This document shows positions 58,580 through 64,000 of a stretch of DNA of 64,000 nt, one piece after another; the stretch's first letter is position 1, and every line of letters starts with the position of its first letter. This stretch comes from Jannaschia sp. CCS1 (lineage in GTDB: Bacteria > Pseudomonadota > Alphaproteobacteria > Rhodobacterales > Rhodobacteraceae). The stretch lies in the NCBI RefSeq assembly GCF_000013565.1, contig NC_007802.1:3100001-3164000 (forward strand), read 5' to 3'. The translations under genes and the position numbers were made by a program. Under the pieces are notes generated by a model, which was given only the letters and a program-made list of their open reading frames with translations, did no database searches and was not told where the DNA came from.

Positions 58580-60037
58580 ATGACGAACGCCCTCTACAAA
58601 GCCTTTCTCACGCATCAATCCGATGAGGCCATCTTCCTCGACGTGCCCGGCGGTGACACGCTGAGCTATGGGGACCTGCGCCATGCCATCGCGACGGCGG
58701 CGGGGGCGTTACATGCGGCGGGCGTGGCCCCCGGTGACCGCGTCCTGTGCCAGATCGCCAAGTCGCCCGAGGCGCTGATCATCTACCTCGCGACCGTCGC
58801 TGCAGGCGGCGTCTTCGTGCCCCTCAATACCGCTTACACGCCTGTAGAACTTGATTATTTCCTGGTTGATGCCGAGCCGGCCCTGCTGATCCTTGACGAC
58901 ACCACGCAAGCCGCCAAACCGGTGGCCGAGGCGCGAGGCGTGACCACTGTCACCCCTGCGGACCTGGTTCAGTCCGATGCCCCACCCCTGGCCGCGCCCG
59001 TTGCCAGAGACGTGCAGGATTTAGCCGCCATCCTTTATACGTCCGGCACCACGGGGCGCTCCAAGGGGGCGATGCTGACCCACGGCAACCTGATCTCCAA
59101 TGCGCAGGCGCTTAAGGTGTGCTGGCGCTTTACGGCCAAGGATGTGCTGTTGCACGCGCTTCCGGTCTTCCACACCCATGGGCTTTTTGTGGCCACGAAC
59201 ATCATCCTCGCGGCCCATGGGCGGATGATCTTCTGCCCCTCCTTCAACCTCGACCAGCTGGCTGAGTTGATGCCGCAGGCCACGTCGATCATGGGCGTGC
59301 CGACATTCTACACCCGCATGTTGGGCGATACGCGCTTTGACAAATCCGCGATGAAGCACATGCGTCTGATCATCTCGGGCTCCGCACCGCTTCTGGCCGA
59401 AAGCCACCGCGCGTTCCAGACGCAAACGGGTCACGCCATCCTTGAGCGTTACGGCATGACCGAGACCAATATGATCACCTCCAATCCCTTCGCGGGTGAG
59501 CGGCGCGCGGGCACAGTAGGCCACCCCCTGCCCGGCGTTTCCCTACGCCTCGATTGCCCCGATGATGCGGGAATTGGCGTGATCGAGGTCAAGGGACCGA
59601 ACGTGACGCCGGGATACTGGCGCAATGCCGGTAAGACCGCCGAGAGTTTCACCAATGATGGCTGGTTCATCACCGGCGATCTGGGTCAGGTTGATGCGGA
59701 GGGCTATGTGTCCATCGTCGGGCGGGAGAAGGACCTGATTATCTCGGGCGGATTCAACATCTATCCCAAGGAGGTCGAGGTCGAAATCGACACCCTCCCC
59801 GGTGTTGCCGAAAGCGCGGTCTACGGCGTGCCGCACCCTGATTTGGGGGAGGCCGTGGCGGCCGCGGTCGTTCTATCCGTCAACGGTGGGGTCGATCCCG
59901 AGACGATTATTGCGGGGCTGTCAGACCGCCTCGCGCGGTTCAAGATCCCCCGGTTTGTGCGCGTCTTGGATGAGCTACCTCGCAACACAATGGGCAAGGT
60001 TCAGAAGACCGAGCTTCGGAAAGCGCCCCATAGTTAG
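58580..60037 (+). CDS. matB: malonyl-CoA synthetase-like acyl-CoA ligase
   Basis: A 485-residue adenylate-forming enzyme. The phosphate loop is YTSGTTGRSKGAMLTHGN (about 154-171). Then come HALPVFHTHGLFVATNII, typical of malonyl-CoA synthetases, the adenine motif ERYGMTETNMI, DGWFITGDLGQVD and the C-terminal lysine in NTMGKVQKTELR. MatB makes malonyl-CoA from malonate, ATP and CoA. It starts 18 bases after glgP and may be read through from the glycogen operon, although the function is unrelated. A closely related short-chain ligase cannot be excluded. Confidence 0.88.
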   Translation: MTNALYKAFLTHQSDEAIFLDVPGGDTLSYGDLRHAIATAAGALHAAGVAPGDRVLCQIAKSPEALIIYLATVAAGGVFVPLNTAYTPVELDYFLVDAEPALLILDDTTQAAKPVAEARGVTTVTPADLVQSDAPPLAAPVARDVQDLAAILYTSGTTGRSKGAMLTHGNLISNAQALKVCWRFTAKDVLLHALPVFHTHGLFVATNIILAAHGRMIFCPSFNLDQLAELMPQATSIMGVPTFYTRMLGDTRFDKSAMKHMRLIISGSAPLLAESHRAFQTQTGHAILERYGMTETNMITSNPFAGERRAGTVGHPLPGVSLRLDCPDDAGIGVIEVKGPNVTPGYWRNAGKTAESFTNDGWFITGDLGQVDAEGYVSIVGREKDLIISGGFNIYPKEVEVEIDTLPGVAESAVYGVPHPDLGEAVAAAVVLSVNGGVDPETIIAGLSDRLARFKIPRFVRVLDELPRNTMGKVQKTELRKAPHS

Positions 60038-60226
60038 GGCCACCGCAATTGAAAATAGCTCCTTTTCGCGTTCGGTAAGCACATTGCTACGTCCTGGAGG
60101 AGTACGAGGAAAAGGCAATTCTTAGGAACTATTTACTTTATATTAAATATATAAATTACAAAGAGCTACGGAATTTAGTTCATCTGTTATACTTGTGGAT
60201 AAGTACCTACTTTTCCCAATGTACGC
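60038..60226. other. AT-rich convergent intergenic gap
   Basis: The 190-base gap between matB and the Rieske-ThDP gene is much richer in A and T than the rest of the window, especially 60117-60215 (with a TATATTAAATATATAAAT tract). No frame, stem-loop with a T-run, or repeat longer than about eight bases was seen. It could end transcription from both sides. Confidence 0.4.
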
Positions 60227-62197
60227 CTAGACCAAGTCTGCATCCGTCATCACCTCCACCAGCGCCGGACCCTTCACGGCAAGGGCCTCGACGAGCGCGG
60301 CTTCCACCTCTGAACCGCGCGTCACCTTCGCGCCGTGCGCGCCACACAAACGGGCAAACGCGGCAAAGGATGGGTTGACCAAGCTCGTCTCCCACACCTC
60401 CCATTCACCGGCCCGCTGCTCTTTGGAGATCTTCCCAAGCTCGTCGTTGTGCAGAAGCACATGGGTGATATCCATCCCGTATTTCACCGCCGTCGTCAGC
60501 TCCATCGCGTATTGCCCGAAGCCCCCGTCGCCGGAGATTGAGATCACCTTCCGCCCTTTCAGATCGGCGATATCCTGGGTCGCAGCCCAAGCCCCAAGAG
60601 CTGCCGGAAGGGAGAACCCGATGGATCCCAGATAACCCGACATCAGCACCCGCTGGCCTTTGGTCTCGAAGTAGCGGCCAAAGGAGTAGGTGTTGTTACC
60701 CACGTCGACAGCAATGATCGCATCCGCCGGTGCCACACGAGACAGGGCCTCGAAAATCGCAGCCGAATGAACGCCGCGCGCCCCCTCCTCCGCCAACCGG
60801 CTGGCCTTCTCCGCGCGCCAGATCTCCCACCGCTCGGCCAACTCGCTCACCTGATCGACGGCATCTGTGGCCTTGTTTAGACGCGGACCGATGGCATCGC
60901 AAAACGCGCCGATCTCTCCCCAGACCGGCAGGGCCACCGGATGGAACTTGCCCAATTGCATCCGCTCAAAATCGACCTGAATAATCGGTTTGCTCGGCTC
61001 GATACCCGTATGGTTCGAAAATGAGGTTCCGAGCGACAGGATCAAATCCGCCTCATTCATGAACCAACTGGCAATCGGCGTACCTGACCGACCCAGAACG
61101 CCCGCCGCAAGCGGATGGCTGTCAGGGATCAGGCCCTTGCCCTTGAACGTCGTCACCACAGGCGCGCCAAGCGTTTCGGCCAGCGCAATAATCTGATCGC
61201 GGGCCTCCCACGCGCCGTGACCGATGACAATCATCGGGCGTCTGGCGGCGTTCAACATATCCAGCGCAGCATCGACGTCCGCATCGGCGGGCTTGACTAC
61301 CGTCCCGCCCATCCGCCCCTCCGGTGTGGCCGCCGGGGCGTCACTTGGGAGCGTCTGGACATCATCGGGGAAGATGAGATGCGACACGTCCCGCTCCACC
61401 AGCGCGTTTTTCACCGCCAGGGACACCAGTTCCGTGTGTTTGGACGTGCTGAGGACGGGTTGCGAAAACCGGCTCACGGCCTGGAAAGCAGACGCCAAAT
61501 CAATGTCTTGAAAGGCGCCGGGCCCAAAGACCTGAGTCTGGACCTGACCTGTCAAGGCCAGGACCGGTGCGCGGTCGACCTTGGCGTCCCACATACCCGT
61601 CAACAGATTCGTCGCACCGGGCCCCGCAATCGTTAGACAGGCGGCGGGCCGCCCTGTCAGCTTGCCGTAGGCCGATGCTGCGAAGGCCGCCGCCCCCTCG
61701 TGCCTGATCCCATAGTATCGCATCTCTCCGTCGGCCACGCGCCGCCGGATCGCGTCCGAGAGGCCCAAATTCGAGTGCCCAACCATCCCGAACACGCTTT
61801 GAATGCCCCAATTAACCATCGTTTCAGCCATGGCATCGGTGACGGTCCGTATGTGCTCGGGCTGCTTCTGGAGGCCCACGAAAACCTCTCCGTCCCGCAC
61901 GTCGACCGCATAGGTCTTCTGTCCCGTATCCTCGTGTCCACCCGGAGGCGCGCCGGTCAGCGGATCAAAATCCCACCCGTGCCATGGGCAGCGGATCCAG
62001 CATTGCCCCTCCACACCGCGCTCGATCGAGCCCTCTCCCAACGGCCCGCCCTGATGCGGGCAACGGTTGTCCATCGCGGCCCATTGACCATCAAAGTGGC
62101 TTAGACAGATCGACGTTGTCCCTGCGGTTACCGTTTTCACGCGCCCCTCGGGCAGGTCGGCCGCATCGGCGACCTTGATCCAGTCCAGATCGCTCAT
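60227..62197 (-). CDS. Rieske [2Fe-2S] domain fused to a ThDP-dependent enzyme
   Basis: A 656-residue fusion. Residues 1-108 are a Rieske ferredoxin domain with ligands C46, H48, C70 and H73 (DNRCPHQGG and WIRCPWHGWDF). From about 112 to the end runs a complete pyruvate-oxidase/acetolactate-synthase-type enzyme. It has the catalytic glutamate E167 in GIRHEGAAAFAASAYGK, the central nucleotide-type domain, and the ThDP/Mg motif GDGGFGQYAMEL followed by LHNDELGKI. The Rieske part could pass electrons to or from the 2-carbon product during oxidative decarboxylation. Family fusions of this type are not ones I know as characterised enzymes. ATG 62197 has GGAGG upstream and overlaps the gene before it (ATGA). 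Confidence 0.9.
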   Translation of the reverse strand: MSDLDWIKVADAADLPEGRVKTVTAGTTSICLSHFDGQWAAMDNRCPHQGGPLGEGSIERGVEGQCWIRCPWHGWDFDPLTGAPPGGHEDTGQKTYAVDVRDGEVFVGLQKQPEHIRTVTDAMAETMVNWGIQSVFGMVGHSNLGLSDAIRRRVADGEMRYYGIRHEGAAAFAASAYGKLTGRPAACLTIAGPGATNLLTGMWDAKVDRAPVLALTGQVQTQVFGPGAFQDIDLASAFQAVSRFSQPVLSTSKHTELVSLAVKNALVERDVSHLIFPDDVQTLPSDAPAATPEGRMGGTVVKPADADVDAALDMLNAARRPMIVIGHGAWEARDQIIALAETLGAPVVTTFKGKGLIPDSHPLAAGVLGRSGTPIASWFMNEADLILSLGTSFSNHTGIEPSKPIIQVDFERMQLGKFHPVALPVWGEIGAFCDAIGPRLNKATDAVDQVSELAERWEIWRAEKASRLAEEGARGVHSAAIFEALSRVAPADAIIAVDVGNNTYSFGRYFETKGQRVLMSGYLGSIGFSLPAALGAWAATQDIADLKGRKVISISGDGGFGQYAMELTTAVKYGMDITHVLLHNDELGKISKEQRAGEWEVWETSLVNPSFAAFARLCGAHGAKVTRGSEVEAALVEALAVKGPALVEVMTDADLV

Positions 62198-63801
62198 GAG
62201 ACACCTCCAAATGCGACGCCCGAAATCTCGGACATCTCTTTTTTCCATGTGGTCAGATCATCCGATTTGAATTTCGACAGGTGATCATGGCCGCACGCAC
62301 GCGCCATCACCTGCATCAACTCGGTCGAGGCTTCAAAGAAGTTGGCCAATTGGCGCGCTGATTTCTCAACAACCAACCGATTGACAAGATGCGGTTTTTG
62401 GCTCGCGATGCCCACGGGGCAATTGTTGGTATGGCAGGCCCGCATCGCCAAACATCCAATGGCCTGCATAGCCGAATTTGAAACCGCAATTGCATCCGCG
62501 CCCATCGCCAGCGCCTTGATGAAATCGGGGGCGGTGCGCAGGCCCCCAGTGATCACCAAGGACACATCCGGCTGGGTCTTGTCCAGATGCCGCCGCGCAC
62601 GGGCGAGCGCAGGGATCGTCGGCACGCTGATATTGTCGCGGAACAGCGTCGGTGCAGCGCCCGTGCCACCGCCGCGACCATCAAGGATGATGTAGTCCAC
62701 CCCAACCTCCAGCGCCGCGTCGATGTCCTTTTCAATATGCTGCGCAGACAGCTTGTAGCCGATGGGGATGCCGCCCGTCCGGTCCCGCACTTCATCGGCA
62801 AAGTCCTTGATCTGGGCGGGGTCGGTCCAGTCGGGGAAGCGGGGCGGAGAGATTGCCGATTGTCCTTCCTCCAGCCCCCGCACTTCGGCGATCTTGCCTG
62901 TCACCTTGTGCCCGGGAAGGTGCCCGCCCGTCCCGGTCTTGGCCCCCTGCCCGCCCTTGAAATGGAAGGCCTGAACGCGGGCGAGTTTCTCCCACGAGAA
63001 GCCGAACCGACCCGAGGCCAGCTCATAGAAGTAGCGAGAATTTGCAGCCTGCTCCTCTGGCAACATGCCGCCCTCGCCCGAACAAATACCGGTTCCGGCC
63101 ATTTCTGCCCCCTGCGCGAGAGCCACCTTCGCAGGCTCCGACAACGCACCATAAGACATGTCTGAGACGAACAGGGGGATCTCCAGTCGCAACGGTTTCT
63201 GCGAGTTGGGGCCGATCACCACGTCGGTGCCCACGGTCTCATCCTCCAACATCGGGGCCTTGTGCAGCTGTGCCGTGAGGATCTGGATATCGTCCCAATC
63301 CGGCAGTTTCGCGCGGCTGACACCCATCGCGTCGACCTGCCCGTGATGGCCGGTGTGTTTCAACCCGCCTTTGGCGTAGGTTTGGATCGTACCGACATAG
63401 GGCTCTTCCTCCGTCCCATGGGAGGTGTCCGCATAAAGGCCCAGATATGCGTCCCGATTGAACGGCTGGGGGTTCGCGTGGCCCCAGGCGGCGATTTCGT
63501 CCTCGTCCACCAGAACGTCATCGCCCACAATTATGCAGTCAAATTTGGGCAGCACCTCCTCATTGGCGTATTCAGACACGCCTGACTCCAAACGATAATC
63601 CCAGTCATGAACCCCGCAGATCAGGTTCTTTCCCCGAACATGCCCGTCCGACATCAACGCGCCGCGGTGCAGGCAACGGCCGTAGAACACGCTCACCTCG
63701 TCATCCCAGCGCACCACCACGAGATCGACATCGGCCACGAGCGCGTATGCCGGCTCCCGGTCATTCAGGGTGTTGAGGTCAGCAACTTTGATCTGCGGCA
63801 T
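62194..63801 (-). CDS. Rieske domain fused to a glutamate-synthase-type FMN/[3Fe-4S] domain
   Basis: A 535-residue fusion. The N-terminal Rieske domain has C43, H45, C62 and H65 (YGRCLHRGALMS and LICGVHDWDY). From about residue 110 comes the GltB-like FMN barrel: MSYGALSEPAKVALAQGAEM, GEGGMLPEEQA, YKLSAQHIEKDIDAALEVG and ILDGRGGGTGAAP. A CX5CX4C cluster ligand set (C450, C456, C461 in CLAMRACHTNNCPVG) fits the [3Fe-4S] site of glutamate synthases. It lacks the amidotransferase domain, so it is not a full glutamate synthase. ATG 63801 starts the Rieske domain. It is translationally coupled to the Rieske-ThDP gene. Confidence 0.9.
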   Translation of the reverse strand: MPQIKVADLNTLNDREPAYALVADVDLVVVRWDDEVSVFYGRCLHRGALMSDGHVRGKNLICGVHDWDYRLESGVSEYANEEVLPKFDCIIVGDDVLVDEDEIAAWGHANPQPFNRDAYLGLYADTSHGTEEEPYVGTIQTYAKGGLKHTGHHGQVDAMGVSRAKLPDWDDIQILTAQLHKAPMLEDETVGTDVVIGPNSQKPLRLEIPLFVSDMSYGALSEPAKVALAQGAEMAGTGICSGEGGMLPEEQAANSRYFYELASGRFGFSWEKLARVQAFHFKGGQGAKTGTGGHLPGHKVTGKIAEVRGLEEGQSAISPPRFPDWTDPAQIKDFADEVRDRTGGIPIGYKLSAQHIEKDIDAALEVGVDYIILDGRGGGTGAAPTLFRDNISVPTIPALARARRHLDKTQPDVSLVITGGLRTAPDFIKALAMGADAIAVSNSAMQAIGCLAMRACHTNNCPVGIASQKPHLVNRLVVEKSARQLANFFEASTELMQVMARACGHDHLSKFKSDDLTTWKKEMSEISGVAFGGVS

Positions 63802-63818
63802 TGGTCTTCCAATCGAGG

Positions 63819-64000
63819 TTAATGGTCGTCCGGGTTCAATCGGCGGTCGATCCAGCCCGCGATGGCTTGTGCCACCGAAAACAGAAGGATCGCAGCGGAT
63901 AGGAGGATCACGTAGCGGTACTCGAAAAACGGCGTACCGCGCAGGGTGTTCAGTTCGATCCACCCCCAGTAGGACAAAGCCGCGGCACTCGCCGCCAACG
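63819..64000 (-). CDS. membrane protein, C-terminal part (runs off the window)
   Basis: The minus-strand frame ending at TAA 63819-63821 is open to the window edge and encodes about 60 residues. It has one clear helix (YVILLSAAILLFSVAQAIAG) preceded by WGWIELNTLRGTPFFEYR and followed by a short charged tail WIDRRLNPDDH. This shape resembles the end of a TRAP small subunit or another small membrane protein, but the fragment is too short to decide. The stop lies 17 bases before the Rieske-FMN gene, so it is likely in the same operon. Confidence 0.55.
   Translation of the reverse strand, partial: LAASAAALSYWGWIELNTLRGTPFFEYRYVILLSAAILLFSVAQAIAGWIDRRLNPDDH

Overview
The window looks like a chromosomal segment of a high-GC alphaproteobacterium, most likely a marine Rhodobacterales (Roseobacter-group) species. 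That placement is inferred from gene content: TRAP and polyamine-type ABC transporters, BKACE (DUF849), an EmrE-like SMR pump, many ATGA-coupled operons and a complete glycogen operon. No rRNA, tRNA, CRISPR array, intact insertion sequence or phage gene was recognised.

Layout. (1) 1-1222: 5' part of a D-apionate oxidoisomerase-like NAD(P) enzyme, divergent from a GntR/FadR-type regulator. (2) 2198-12780, minus strand: a PAS protein and a PAS/AAA+/Fis regulator lead a polyamine-type ABC importer, an aldehyde dehydrogenase, an SMR pump, a GABA-type aminotransferase and glutaryl-CoA dehydrogenase. This fits import of an omega-amino acid or diamine and oxidation through 4-aminobutyrate or 5-aminovalerate/glutarate. 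(3) 13027-20131, minus strand: an operon with BKACE, TRAP transporter (P, Q, M), a fused E1 alpha/beta 2-oxoacid dehydrogenase, RidA and an HpcH/HpaI aldolase. It is divergent from a PAS-LuxR regulator, with a perfect 14-bp inverted repeat between them. The pathway is not recognised. (4) 21418-33520: two ribose-type ABC transporters facing each other around a LacI regulator, with a PfkB kinase, an unexplained coupled 60-residue ORF, an AraC regulator and an arabinose/fucose-isomerase-like enzyme. (5) 34357-40247: small regulatory and efflux genes (AraC, cupin, GNAT, LysE, a secreted unknown, HxlR, TetR), plus decayed DNA including a frameshifted SnoaL-like gene. (6) 41031-45530: a tightly packed operon combining a LolD/FtsX-type ABC transporter, NikK- and NikL-like periplasmic proteins and a ZnuA-like binding protein. 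This is a candidate non-canonical metal uptake or delivery system. (7) 45974-60037: a GH13 glucosidase divergent from glgB-glgC-glgA-glgX-pgm-glgP, followed by a malonyl-CoA synthetase-like gene. (8) 60227-64000, minus strand: a coupled pair of Rieske fusions (Rieske + ThDP enzyme, and Rieske + glutamate-synthase-type FMN/[3Fe-4S] domain), preceded by the end of a membrane-protein gene.

The best candidates for undescribed biology are the Rieske fusion pair (60227-63801), the hybrid metal operon (41031-45530) and the BKACE/TRAP/E1-fusion operon (13027-20131). All functions are read from motifs and context; no database search was run.
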